Positions 1 to 9,046 of a stretch of DNA of 47,017 nt are shown here, piece by piece. A program made the position numbers and the translations under genes. The notes below the pieces were generated by a model. The model worked only from the letters and a program-made list of their open reading frames with translations, made no database searches and had not been told where the DNA came from. Source of the DNA: Candidatus Bathyarchaeota archaeon (GTDB taxonomy: Archaea > Thermoproteota > CALKCG01 > B24); NCBI GenBank assembly GCA_018396755.1, contig JAGTQM010000014.1, forward strand, positions 1 through 47,017. Reading direction: 5' to 3'. Numbering within the stretch: the first letter of the stretch is position 1; the number at the start of each line of letters is the position of its first letter.

Positions 1-148
1 TGATAAACGAAAATGAAAGCAATCTTATTGTTGAGAATAGAAAAAAGAGGGGATTTGCGGGGGATATCTCCAGTTGTTATGCTAAAAACCTTTTACTCGC
101 AAGTTTTAATAGAACGAGACTTTCTTACAATTGAGTGGTGGATGGATT

Positions 149-763
149 ATGCGTAAGTTTATACTGATACTTGGTTTAATCATGTTGATTGTTGGAGCTA
201 TTATACTAAGTTATAGCTTTGAACAGATAAGAAGACTAGATGCCCTTATTAAAACTGATGAGTGGTTTGTCACTCACTATAGTTTGAAAGACGAGTATGG
301 AACTTTTGGAGAAGTCACAGCATCTTCAACTTTTCCAGCTAAGTTTAAACATCAACTCTCTCCTGCTGTATGGGGAGGTTTTAAAGCATCTTTAACCGTA
401 GAGCTTCTCCAAGAAGCTACTGTAATTTTCAGAATAGACAGCAACGGTGGAATAATCTTCTCAGTAGATGGCAGTGCCATAATCAGTATGTGGTATATAT
501 CGCGTATTTACGATCATAAAGAGCAGGTCCAACTAGCACCTGGAGTCCATAAATTAGAATTATACTGGTATGGATATGGCGGTGAAATAACATTTGACAT
601 GTACGTTGAAGGGCGGGATGCAGCTGCTAATTTACAGTGGACTGGGTTGGGAGTATTTTTCATAGGCGTTGCTATAACGTCGGTTGGCTTTGTGTTAAAA
701 CGGAAAACGTCAGTTAAAATTAAGACAGACTCTAAACTCACAGGAAATAGTAACTTTAATTGA
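149..763 (+). CDS. Doubly membrane-anchored PA14-like protein (paralog 1 of 5)
   Basis: About 204 residues. A hydrophobic helix near residues 4-22 is followed by an all-beta region of about 150 residues, a second helix near 168-186, and a basic tail. The middle resembles a PA14-type carbohydrate-binding or adhesion domain: an IDSNGGIIFSVDG stretch followed by LAPGVHKLELYWY. I infer that both ends are anchored and the domain faces outside. The start is the ATG at 149, because a GGTGG ribosome-binding motif lies just upstream and the protein then begins MRKF like its relatives. A TTG at 131 is in frame but would overlap that motif. This is the most divergent plus-strand copy; it has SNGG where the others have SDDG or GDDG. 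The function is unknown. The PA14 assignment is by pattern only. Confidence 0.7.
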   Translation: MRKFILILGLIMLIVGAIILSYSFEQIRRLDALIKTDEWFVTHYSLKDEYGTFGEVTASSTFPAKFKHQLSPAVWGGFKASLTVELLQEATVIFRIDSNGGIIFSVDGSAIISMWYISRIYDHKEQVQLAPGVHKLELYWYGYGGEITFDMYVEGRDAAANLQWTGLGVFFIGVAITSVGFVLKRKTSVKIKTDSKLTGNSNFN

Positions 764-840
764 TCAAGCAAATGAAACTTAAAATCTTATGAGGAGTAGT
801 GAAGACGCATACATTGCTTTAACCGTTGAGATACTATTGG

Positions 841-918
841 GTGAGCTACCTATAGTCGTAGGTCTATGGGCTTCCTGCTTCATTGGGATCTCTTTCTAAG
901 AAACCCCCGCCTTCGTCT
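841..918 (-). mobile_element. Remnant of an IS200/IS605 right end
   Basis: Read on the minus strand, this gap looks like the last codons of a tnpB gene (a GATCCCAATGAAGCAGGAAG stretch) followed by a short hairpin (CCTACGACTATAGG, 848-861) and the terminal GGTAGCTCAC. The same kind of ending (GAAGCTCAC) closes the miniature element near 18190. A similar GATGAATCCCAAGAG...GTAGCTCA ending closes the tnpB half at 44.1 kb. No open frame or left end accompanies it, so it is a fragment. The rest of the 764-992 gap holds only the likely promoter of the next gene (TATA-like TTTTATA near 956-962). Confidence 0.5.
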
Positions 919-992
919 TAGTAGACTGTTACAATACATTAAATCTTGCAAAATCTTTTATACAACTTTCCTCCAGATAACTTATTGATATT

Positions 993-1583
993 ATGCATGT
1001 TAAAATACTAATACCCGGTCTAGCTATATTGATCATCGGCGCCTCTTTATTAGCCTATGGATTTATATGGAAAAATAATTTAGCTGGTTTAATTGAAGCT
1101 GAAGGGTGGAATACAACTTGGTATAGGGTTATAGATTCCTATGGGACTTGGGGCGAGGTCATAGGTTCGTCAACTCTTCCAGCTACATTCGGGCGTACGA
1201 CTATAATATATGAAGACTGGTCTGAAGAATTCGGTTTTAGGGCTATAATGGATATATACCTTGAGAAGGATGAAACCGTAGTCTTTCAAACCGGTAGCGA
1301 TGATGGTATAATGCTCTACGTAGATGGTGAGCTCGTCGTCAACAGTTGGGTATTGAGAGGATATACATTAGACCCTCCTGTGAAGGTGAATCTTTCAGCT
1401 GGAACACATACTTTAGAGCTCTGGTACTACGAATGGCACGGTGCTAATGAAGCGTCGTTTGATATGCACGTTGACGATCAATGGGATATGGCTTCAACCA
1501 TGCAAACAGCGGGTGGAGGTATACTATTCATAGGAGCAATTGTTTCAATAATAGGTTTGATATTGAAGCCTAAAGTAAGGTAA
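993..1583 (+). CDS. Doubly membrane-anchored PA14-like protein (paralog 2 of 5)
   Basis: 196 residues: N-terminal helix (about residues 5-25), PA14-like middle, C-terminal helix (about 172-192) ending KPKVR. The core motif is GSDDGIMLYVDG followed by AGTHTLELWYYEWHG, typical of PA14 strands that carry the Asp-Asp calcium-binding pair. The segment before it, DSYGTWGEVIGSS, is nearly the same in the copy at 5746, and these two are the closest pair. No ribosome-binding motif precedes the ATG and a TATA-like sequence lies about 33 bp upstream, so the mRNA may be leaderless or short-leadered. The location (cell surface) and role (binding glycans or building a surface layer) are inferred. Confidence 0.75.
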   Translation: MHVKILIPGLAILIIGASLLAYGFIWKNNLAGLIEAEGWNTTWYRVIDSYGTWGEVIGSSTLPATFGRTTIIYEDWSEEFGFRAIMDIYLEKDETVVFQTGSDDGIMLYVDGELVVNSWVLRGYTLDPPVKVNLSAGTHTLELWYYEWHGANEASFDMHVDDQWDMASTMQTAGGGILFIGAIVSIIGLILKPKVR

Positions 1584-1721
1584 AAATAGAGCTCATACGT
1601 CAAATCACTTTGTGGCTTAACTCTTGTCTTCAGATTTTTAACTTTATCGGAGATGTCCCTGCTTTTCAGCATAAAACTTAATTAAACCACAGAGTAGCCT
1701 TCTACTAGATGGAGGCTTCTA

Positions 1722-2318
1722 ATGCTTAAGTGGATGGTATCATTCGGATTGGTGTTATTGACAGTTGGAACTCTACTTTTCATAGCCTCCTTAACATTAG
1801 AGACTCAGCTTAAAACTCTGGAATCAGAAGCTTCAGTATATGAGGATAGATTTGAAATGAACCGTGAAGGAGCTAAACTTCTTAAGTTCACGTTCCCAGG
1901 GAACGTTACGATAATCGCCAGTATAGGAGCAAACATGTGTGTAGGTCTTAAAATTTACAGTGGTGAAGCATTTGAAGCTCTCTTTAAAACGGTTGAAGAG
2001 CTTAATGTGGAAGATTATCCAAGCATTGTTACACTAATGGAGAACATATCTAAACCAATTTCCTGGTCCCACCAGGAATACTATAGACACATCATTCAGA
2101 ACAATGAAACATCCACATACTATTTCCTCATTTACAACTACCCTTCATGTTATCCGAAAACTGTAAACTTGGAAATAGGATATGTCATAGGTTCTTTTGA
2201 GAAGCCGAAGGAAGAGAGGTTGACTTTAAAAAATCAAATGTTATCGGCTGGATTGGCCACTACGGTTATAGGATTTCTAACTTTAATGTATGGGCTTGCG
2301 AAGGAGCCTAAAAAATAG
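1722..2318 (+). CDS. Two-helix membrane protein of unknown function
   Basis: 198 residues, start ATG preceded by GGAGG. It has the same layout as its PA14-like neighbours: a glycine-containing helix at residues 5-25, a soluble central part, and a second helix at about 172-192 with a basic KEPKK tail. The middle lacks the DDG/VDG core and is not visibly PA14. It has predicted beta strands (FTFPGNVTIIASIGANMCVG) and N-glycosylation-type sites (NVT, NIS, NET). I do not recognise the family. Shared topology and position suggest it belongs to the same surface cluster. Confidence 0.6.
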   Translation: MLKWMVSFGLVLLTVGTLLFIASLTLETQLKTLESEASVYEDRFEMNREGAKLLKFTFPGNVTIIASIGANMCVGLKIYSGEAFEALFKTVEELNVEDYPSIVTLMENISKPISWSHQEYYRHIIQNNETSTYYFLIYNYPSCYPKTVNLEIGYVIGSFEKPKEERLTLKNQMLSAGLATTVIGFLTLMYGLAKEPKK

Positions 2319-2325
2319 AGGAGTT

Positions 2326-3564
2326 TCAACTTAAAAGTTCATCAACGTTTTCCTTTATCTTCTCTATTGCGGCTACTATGAGATCCGCGGACTCCTTTCC
2401 ACCGAGCAGTATTTGATGTGGAAGTGTTACTTCCCTTCTACAGTATTCTTCAGCACCTGGAAGGCTTAAATTCTCATACTTTGGAATCCCCCAGTCTTCT
2501 GGAAATACTCCTTTAAGGTTCTCCCTCTTAAATGCTGGCTGCCTGTATAAAGGCATACCATAACCTACGCCCGCTGGTACCCCTTCAGCATTTAAAGCCG
2601 CTACAAACTTCTCCCTTGAAACGTTTTGAAGCTCTTCACTGCGATATCTGATTACAAAGTAGTAGTAGCCTCTCTTAGTAATCCGTTCATCTTTTTTAAG
2701 AGGCTCAACACCACCTATCTTCCTAAGCTTAGAGGCTAAGTATTCTCCAGTCTCATGTTTAAGCTCAACCTGCTCTTTAAGCCTCCTCATCTGCGATATA
2801 AGTAACCCGGCTTGTATCTCTGAAAGCCTATAGTTTGAACTTAAAATGTAATGCATATAGCCGGGCTTCCCCAGGACTCTACCTATGTTGTGGATAAGCC
2901 TAGCCTTCTCGGCAAGCTCATCGCTATTCGTTAAAACGATACCCCCTTCGCCAGCTGTTAGAGACTTACTCTCCTGAAGACTGAAGCCCCCCATATGCCC
3001 AATCGCACCGACTTTTCGTCCCCTCCACTCAGACCCATGTGCATGAGCACAATCCTCTATCAGAAATAAGTTGTATTTTTTGATTAATGGGAGAACTTCG
3101 TCAAAATTTATCGGATAACCAGCATAGTGAACACCTATGACGGCTTTAGTCTTATCCGTTATATTCTCCTCGATCGATTTCGCACTTATAGCCGCAGTTT
3201 CAGGGTCGATATCAGCGAATATGGGTATGGCTCCAACTTCGCTCACGGCTGAAGCGGTAGCTATGAATGTTACGGCGGGTACTATGACTTCATCTCCAAT
3301 ACCGACGCCAACTGTTTTAAGGGCAAGCTCAAGGGCAACAGTACCATTTGCAACGGCTACTCCATACTTAGCCTGATGATATTCAGCAAACATTTCCTCA
3401 AAAACCTCAGCCTTAGAACCCGCATAAAGCCTACACCACCTTCTACTACGTACAACTTCTACTACAGCCCGTTCATCCTCTCCATCGTAAATAGGCCACG
3501 GAGGAACGATTTTTCTAAGATTCTCAGCCTCTCTTGAACCGCCTTTTAAAGCTAACTTAGCCAT
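2326..3564 (-). CDS. DegT/DnrJ/EryC1/StrS family sugar aminotransferase
   Basis: 412 residues, normal for this family of PLP-dependent enzymes that aminate keto-sugars of nucleotide sugars or cyclitols. Visible landmarks are the substrate-loop region AGSKAEVFEEMFA, ANGTVALELAL (phosphate cup), the FLIEDCAHAHGSEW aspartate that contacts the pyridine nitrogen, and SLQESKSLTAGEGG, where the lysine forms the internal aldimine. The last block is a family signature. It ends 8 bp from the convergent gene at 1722-2318. It could supply an amino sugar for surface glycans or modify an inositol-like compound. The precise substrate cannot be read from sequence. Confidence 0.9.
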   Translation of the reverse strand: MAKLALKGGSREAENLRKIVPPWPIYDGEDERAVVEVVRSRRWCRLYAGSKAEVFEEMFAEYHQAKYGVAVANGTVALELALKTVGVGIGDEVIVPAVTFIATASAVSEVGAIPIFADIDPETAAISAKSIEENITDKTKAVIGVHYAGYPINFDEVLPLIKKYNLFLIEDCAHAHGSEWRGRKVGAIGHMGGFSLQESKSLTAGEGGIVLTNSDELAEKARLIHNIGRVLGKPGYMHYILSSNYRLSEIQAGLLISQMRRLKEQVELKHETGEYLASKLRKIGGVEPLKKDERITKRGYYYFVIRYRSEELQNVSREKFVAALNAEGVPAGVGYGMPLYRQPAFKRENLKGVFPEDWGIPKYENLSLPGAEEYCRREVTLPHQILLGGKESADLIVAAIEKIKENVDELLS

Positions 3565-3629
3565 AAATATAAGTTAACATGTAGGCACATTTTAATGTTT
3601 CTTCTAAGAATCAAAAATAAAATGGAGGT

Positions 3630-5630
3630 TTAAAATGGTACGAAGAACCTCGCTATTCCTACAAGTCCCCCGATGAGTACTGCGATCATGTAGCCCGCTA
3701 TTAAACCGACGGCTATGGGGATTCCAAACTCTTCATAGCCTTTAGTGCCACCCACCTTTAGAGTTACCGTCTTCAGAATCCAAGCTATTAAAAATGGAAA
3801 CCATACACCCCAGAGCATGGACATGTAGCTTGTCCCAAGTATGAATCCTATAGGTTCAAGTGGAAACCAGATAAACCTTGCGTGAAGCCAACTCAGTAGA
3901 GCCACTATAATGAAGCCTGCTAGGAAATTAGGCCACCAAGGTTCAGTGCCAGGTCTCACATTCCAATTGTCTGGATTGCCGCATCTATCTATGAGAGAAT
4001 CGTACGTGCTTTCAGCCCATACCGGTAGCTTCGCCAAGCCGAATGTGTGACACATGAAGACGTAAGTTGCCATAACTATTGGATAGCCTAGAATTCCGGC
4101 GATCAACACTATCTTAAACACTTCCCTAGTCTTTACACCAGTTAAACTCGCCATCTTATAGCCAGCGGCGAATGATAATGCTGCTCCTCCGAAAGACTTA
4201 GGCACGTCAACCAACCACTCTGACAAGTAAGCTGAAGCCATATACTCCATCGTAGGCGGTTGAGGCGCTTGAGGCCAGACGAATAGTCTGTAGAAGGCAT
4301 TACCATGTTCAGCACCTTGAAGTGTACAGCCAGCCAAACCCCAAATACGGGTGTTGGTGATCCAGAAGATGAAAACAGTGAATATTAAGATTATCGATGT
4401 TGCGGGTCCCATACCCCATCCTAGTAGAACCATTATAATCAACACTATTGATATCAGTAGAAGGGTATACGCCTGCCTATAGGTTATAGGCTCCTCCCCC
4501 TCATAGCCTTTCAGAGGCCCCTTACCCAATGCTGCAAGCAGGGTATCCCTAACATATCTCCAATTCAACAGCAGGTAAATCAACGTTAAAGCAGTAGATC
4601 CGCCGACGTAGCTAAGAGCCATAAACTTAAAGGGCTCTCCAAAGTTGGGTGTAACAGTTCCGCACCAAGCCCTACCGCATCCTCCAATAGTATCAAGACC
4701 AGTATAATAGCCGAGGACGAATGCCACTTGAACAGCTATTATGTAAACTAGGTGGAAAAACCATGTGCTGAAAAGCGTCGATAAAGGCACTAAATATCCT
4801 ATGGCTATGAATACTGGATGCTTCTGGATCATGCTCAACCCGACGATGGATGCTAAAGGTGAACCTGCTGGTATCCAGTAGCCTCCGTGGCCGCAGGTGT
4901 TTACACGCCATCCGTAAACGTCTGGAAACCAGGGGAACATAACCGCCATGTATATTGGAATTTGAACGACCAGCCCTAGCAGTACACCTATGATAAATGG
5001 TTTGGCAAGTTTAGAAGCCGCATTTCCCTCTTTAAATGTATGCTTTAAGATCTCATGTGAAGCTAAGATGTGTGTAAACGGAACTTTTTCAACATCTATC
5101 CAGTTTCTCCTAAATATCGTTATTATTGAAGCCATGAAGAGGTAGAACACTATGTGCAGTATAGTCCAGTAGAGAATAGGCATACCCCATACGCCCCAGT
5201 CTATTAGGCCTCCAGTTACAAGTCTTTCAACGTAATCGGTTGGGGGAGCTAAATACCACGGTACATACTGCATCGTAACATCTGGGTAAAACCTCCTATT
5301 ATGCCATACACCTGCATACCATTCAGACGTAGCAGCGTAATCTGTATACCATGCCACTGAGACGGCGGCTATGTATAGGTAAACCACTGTAGAGGTCCTG
5401 AGTTTCTTTAAAAACCCAGCTCTGCTAATAGCTGCGGTCAGAATGATCAACATGAAGGGTGCTGAAGTAAGTTGCAGAGGGCATGCGACGATGCCTAGAT
5501 TGTAGAAGTGCCAAAGCCCAGATGGGAGTAGACTTATCCAGACCATGCTTACAAAGGCTAGGAGAATACTGAAAACGGCAACAATGGGCAATGGAACCTT
5601 TTCAATTTTCTCAAAAGATTTTAAATCCAT
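3630..5630 (-). CDS. Large multi-pass membrane protein (DUF6785/DUF6784-like), copy 1
   Basis: 666 residues with roughly 14-16 hydrophobic segments from start to end. A full-length paralog lies at 35286. Blocks shared by both are PWFPDVYGWR-NTC with a nearby glycine-rich turn, GCGR.WCGT followed by GEPFK, LHA.F.WFPLDP/EPIGF, and the C-terminal IGGL....RFFVPF. I recall this architecture as the paired domains DUF6785 and DUF6784, with a possible distant link to OPT-type transporters; that recall is uncertain. Transport is an inference from topology. Start ATG at 5630. It stands alone on the minus strand between the aminotransferase and a divergent PA14-like gene. Confidence 0.7.
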   Translation of the reverse strand: MDLKSFEKIEKVPLPIVAVFSILLAFVSMVWISLLPSGLWHFYNLGIVACPLQLTSAPFMLIILTAAISRAGFLKKLRTSTVVYLYIAAVSVAWYTDYAATSEWYAGVWHNRRFYPDVTMQYVPWYLAPPTDYVERLVTGGLIDWGVWGMPILYWTILHIVFYLFMASIITIFRRNWIDVEKVPFTHILASHEILKHTFKEGNAASKLAKPFIIGVLLGLVVQIPIYMAVMFPWFPDVYGWRVNTCGHGGYWIPAGSPLASIVGLSMIQKHPVFIAIGYLVPLSTLFSTWFFHLVYIIAVQVAFVLGYYTGLDTIGGCGRAWCGTVTPNFGEPFKFMALSYVGGSTALTLIYLLLNWRYVRDTLLAALGKGPLKGYEGEEPITYRQAYTLLLISIVLIIMVLLGWGMGPATSIILIFTVFIFWITNTRIWGLAGCTLQGAEHGNAFYRLFVWPQAPQPPTMEYMASAYLSEWLVDVPKSFGGAALSFAAGYKMASLTGVKTREVFKIVLIAGILGYPIVMATYVFMCHTFGLAKLPVWAESTYDSLIDRCGNPDNWNVRPGTEPWWPNFLAGFIIVALLSWLHARFIWFPLEPIGFILGTSYMSMLWGVWFPFLIAWILKTVTLKVGGTKGYEEFGIPIAVGLIAGYMIAVLIGGLVGIARFFVPF

Positions 5631-5745
5631 TTAAAGACAACCTTAAAATAAAGTTATCTACAATCTACTTTTTATGTTTTTCCTATAGATTCTCAGGTGG
5701 TAAAATTTTTAATAGGTAAGTCTGGTATTATCTAACAGTGGGATA

Positions 5746-6333
5746 GTGTATAAAACCATATTCATAGTTGGTTTAGTCATACTGATCGCAGGGATTGCTT
5801 TAACGGTTTTCGGATTCCAATATGCAGGCTCTCTAGAGGCCTTAATACAGGCTGACGAGTGGGACGTAACTTGGTATAGTATAATAGACTCCTACGGTAC
5901 GTGGGGCGACGTAATAGGTTCCTCAAGATTTCCGAAAAACTTCTACTATAATCCAATAAGCTATGAAGATTGGTTTGACCACTTCGGTTTTAGAGCTAAG
6001 CTATATATAACCCTTGAAAGAGACACCACGGTAATTTTCAGAGCTGGAAGTGACGACGGTATAATACTATATGTTGATGGGACTCCTGTAATAAGTAGCT
6101 GGGTGTTGAGACCATATACAGTTGATGAGACCAGTGTTTTTCTCACAGCCGGGACTCATGAATTGGATCTGGAATGGTATGAGTGGGAAGGCGGTCAAGC
6201 AGCATCCTTCGAAGCACACGTTGAAGAATGGGGAATCGCTACAACCATGCAAACGGCAGGTGGAGGCATAATCTTCATAGGAGCCATAATAACCGTGATA
6301 GGGTTCATATTAAAACCTAAAGCGAGTATTTAG
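5746..6333 (+). CDS. Doubly membrane-anchored PA14-like protein (paralog 3 of 5)
   Basis: 195 residues, GTG start with no clear ribosome-binding motif. A TATA-like AATTTTTAATA lies about 35 bp upstream. N-terminal helix at residues 4-24, PA14-like middle with AGSDDGIILYVDG and AGTHELDLEWYEWEGG, then GGGIIFIGAIITVIGF as the second helix and a KPKASI tail. It is the closest relative of the copy at 993; the long stretch around TWY..IDSYGTWG and the MQTAGGG ending are shared almost word for word. Both helices carry glycines spaced about seven residues apart, which could let the two helices pack against each other or against other copies. Confidence 0.75.
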   Translation: MYKTIFIVGLVILIAGIALTVFGFQYAGSLEALIQADEWDVTWYSIIDSYGTWGDVIGSSRFPKNFYYNPISYEDWFDHFGFRAKLYITLERDTTVIFRAGSDDGIILYVDGTPVISSWVLRPYTVDETSVFLTAGTHELDLEWYEWEGGQAASFEAHVEEWGIATTMQTAGGGIIFIGAIITVIGFILKPKASI

Positions 6334-6500
6334 AGGTTTCCAGTAAATCCAACATTTATTTTTCTACCTAAGGCCATCTTCAACTATAAGATACCATTGT
6401 CGGATAGTTCACCCTTTTATTACTATTCTATCCCATCTTAGCCGTTAAGACTTCATGGATAACTTTCCGGAGCATATATAAAACGCTATCTAACTGTCTC

Positions 6501-7736
6501 CTAATCCCTCATGGAAGTTTTAATTATAAACGCTATTATGGCGTTAACCGTCAGGATCCCAACCGATACTGTAAATGGAATTTTAGGATTTATCGCATAA
6601 GCGTATCCTGCTAAAGTCGGTGTTAACCAATTTGCAAGAGCCGAGGAGGTTGTAGATAATGATAGTATTTTAGCCTTAGCCCTCTCATCTACTAAGTCTA
6701 TTCTATTTACGAGAATTGTCCTTATGGTCGGGTAGACGAGTATGTAGAAGCCTCCCATAATACCAGCGGCGACAGCTAAGATTAAACATCCATTGGGAGC
6801 TGTAATAAGCGTAGTCACAGATAACGCTGCTAAGATATATCCGAAAACTAAAACCTTGAGAAGACTATCGTCTCCTCTTATCTTAGGTAAGACTGTGGTC
6901 AGTAAGAGGATGGCTACTATTGATGACGATGCTGGAACTATCGATGCAAGCCCCTCGCTCAACCCCAATCCTCTTGAGTCAGTAAGGTATAATGCATTAT
7001 AGGTGCTTAAGATAGTGTAGTAGAAGCCGCCTAAAATGGTGCATATAAACACTAGAAAGATCACCCTCGTCTTAAAGACTATTCCAATAGCTCTTCTATA
7101 ACCTCTAAAACCAGATAAATCGCTCCGTTCTTTTAGAAGTAGATTACCTATTTCTGTCTCTCTTAAAAAGACCTGTCTTACGGTGAACATTACGCATAAA
7201 CTGGTCAAAGCTATTGTGAAAAGTATTCTACATCCCAACTCAACACCGTATGACATTAGTATTAGCCCGGCTAATGGCGTTAAAAGCCCCCCAATAACAT
7301 AAATCAGATTTATAGTGCTGAATATGCTGGCTCTATATTCGGGGGCAGTATCCTCAACTAACATACACTCCCACACAGAATATATTACGGTTATGAGCGC
7401 TTCAAATACTATAGCCAGCATCATATGCCACAGCTCCCTAGCTATGAGCCATAAACTCATAGCACTGACCCACCCAACCACGTCGAACAGTATAAGAACC
7501 CTCTTCCTACCAAACCTGTCTGCCAAGTATCCTCCAAATAAGGGGAGGAAGATCTGAAGAATAGAGTATAAAGTCATCATAAGACCTATCTCGACCTCCG
7601 TAATGCCTAAGCTACGCATAAATACGGGTCTATAGAAGAACACCCAGCTCATTGGAATACTCCATAAAGGTTCAGTAAGCACTAAAACTTTAGCATTCCT
7701 ACCCCAATTTTTATAGGAGTCACTAAACCCTCGCAT
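6501..7736 (-). CDS. Major facilitator superfamily transporter
   Basis: 411 residues, twelve hydrophobic segments expected. The loop after the second segment reads GGYLADRFGRKR, the classic MFS motif A (G-x-x-x-D-R-x-G-R-K/R). The second half repeats the six-helix pattern. It lies 48 bp downstream of the oxidoreductase gene on the same strand, so the two are probably co-transcribed. That pairing suggests uptake or export of a sugar, cyclitol or other polyol handled by the oxidoreductase. The substrate is unknown. Confidence 0.85.
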   Translation of the reverse strand: MRGFSDSYKNWGRNAKVLVLTEPLWSIPMSWVFFYRPVFMRSLGITEVEIGLMMTLYSILQIFLPLFGGYLADRFGRKRVLILFDVVGWVSAMSLWLIARELWHMMLAIVFEALITVIYSVWECMLVEDTAPEYRASIFSTINLIYVIGGLLTPLAGLILMSYGVELGCRILFTIALTSLCVMFTVRQVFLRETEIGNLLLKERSDLSGFRGYRRAIGIVFKTRVIFLVFICTILGGFYYTILSTYNALYLTDSRGLGLSEGLASIVPASSSIVAILLLTTVLPKIRGDDSLLKVLVFGYILAALSVTTLITAPNGCLILAVAAGIMGGFYILVYPTIRTILVNRIDLVDERAKAKILSLSTTSSALANWLTPTLAGYAYAINPKIPFTVSVGILTVNAIIAFIIKTSMRD

Positions 7737-7784
7737 AAGGTATCCCTGTATATTGTTAAATGCTATGGAGTATCGATTCGCGTT

Positions 7785-8936
7785 TTAGTATGGTTTAAAT
7801 GTAGTCTCCATTCTAAGGGTCTTACCAGTTCTAGAAGACTCTATGGATTTTATCATGATTTCACTTACATGAGCTCCCCAGTCTATGTTAGGTATTGGCT
7901 CTTTATCCTCTACTATACACTCTAGGAAATGTTTAGTTGAAGCCTCATAGTAGCTCCAACCGCGTCTACTGATAGTATCCCAGCCTACTTTAACCCACTC
8001 ACGCATTTTAATAGTTTTATAAGCAACAGCATAAGCCCCACTACCTATAAGCATTCCTCCGTCAGAGCCATAGACTTCTATATCTGGAAACATGCCAATG
8101 TCGCTTCTAAGACCGTCAGGTGTCACAAAATTCGCTATTACAATGCCTAAGCATCCTGACTTCATTTCCATGATTGTCAACGTATTGTCTTCAGCCTCTA
8201 CTTTAATCTTCTGAGTTCTAGGTGCTCTCCCCAGCAAAGGCCACACACTCTTATAAGTATCAGACTTAGACAGGTACTCAATAAACCAATCGTCTGGCAC
8301 TATGTCCACCTCTGGAATAGATGTCCTCGCTAAACCCGACACTCTTTCAACTGGTCCAAGTAGAAACGTTAAAGCAGATATCTGGTAGACGCCTAAGTCG
8401 AATAAAGGTCCTCCAGCCTTTTTTGTGAAGAATGTTGCCGCACCCCATATGGGTGGGCCACGTCCAAGTCCTGCTCTAAACCAGAAGATTGTACCTATTT
8501 CTTTTAAAGCCTCCTTAGCCTTAACATACTCTGGAAACATTTGAACACACGGTTCAATTAAAGCCTTCACACCAGACTTTTTAACAGCATCTACAGCCTT
8601 TCTAAGATCATCCATGTTCGTAGCTAAAGGCTTCTGAACCAAAACATGTTTACCCGCGTTGGCAGCCATAGCCGCTTGCCCAGCGTGATCGCCCATACCG
8701 GTAAGTATGAATACTGCTTCAACATCAGATTTCTCAAGCATCTCTTCATAGTCATCGTAGTATTCTTCAGCACCCCATAGTTTAGCCGCTCTCTCTGCTT
8801 TCTTCTCAACAATATCGCATACTGCTACAAGCCTTCCATATTTCTTAATAGCAGGTAGGTAAGACTCATTAGCTATAACGCCGCAACCTACAACGCCACA
8901 TTTAACGTTCATAGCGGTCTCATTAATATCTGTCAT
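7785..8936 (-). CDS. Gfo/Idh/MocA family NAD(P)-dependent oxidoreductase
   Basis: 383 residues. The N-terminal Rossmann fold begins CGVVGCGVIANESYLPA. The VFILTG region and the HVLVQKPLATN block (catalytic lysine of the EKP-like motif, here QKP) are family hallmarks, and the C-terminal half matches the alpha/beta dehydrogenase domain. Members oxidise or reduce sugars, inositols and amino-sugar derivatives. A second ATG eight codons in (8912) is an alternative start that would put the Rossmann strand nearer the N-terminus. It heads a likely two-gene unit with the MFS transporter. Confidence 0.88.
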   Translation of the reverse strand: MTDINETAMNVKCGVVGCGVIANESYLPAIKKYGRLVAVCDIVEKKAERAAKLWGAEEYYDDYEEMLEKSDVEAVFILTGMGDHAGQAAMAANAGKHVLVQKPLATNMDDLRKAVDAVKKSGVKALIEPCVQMFPEYVKAKEALKEIGTIFWFRAGLGRGPPIWGAATFFTKKAGGPLFDLGVYQISALTFLLGPVERVSGLARTSIPEVDIVPDDWFIEYLSKSDTYKSVWPLLGRAPRTQKIKVEAEDNTLTIMEMKSGCLGIVIANFVTPDGLRSDIGMFPDIEVYGSDGGMLIGSGAYAVAYKTIKMREWVKVGWDTISRRGWSYYEASTKHFLECIVEDKEPIPNIDWGAHVSEIMIKSIESSRTGKTLRMETTFKPY

Positions 8937-9046
8937 GCAGCCTTATAAGAATACTCTTAAACCTCGCTTAGAACTCGGTCTAACAATTCCATATCTCTGG
9001 GATAATTTTATAAGGCCCCCCTCGGTTTTTCATTTCAGGGTTTGTT

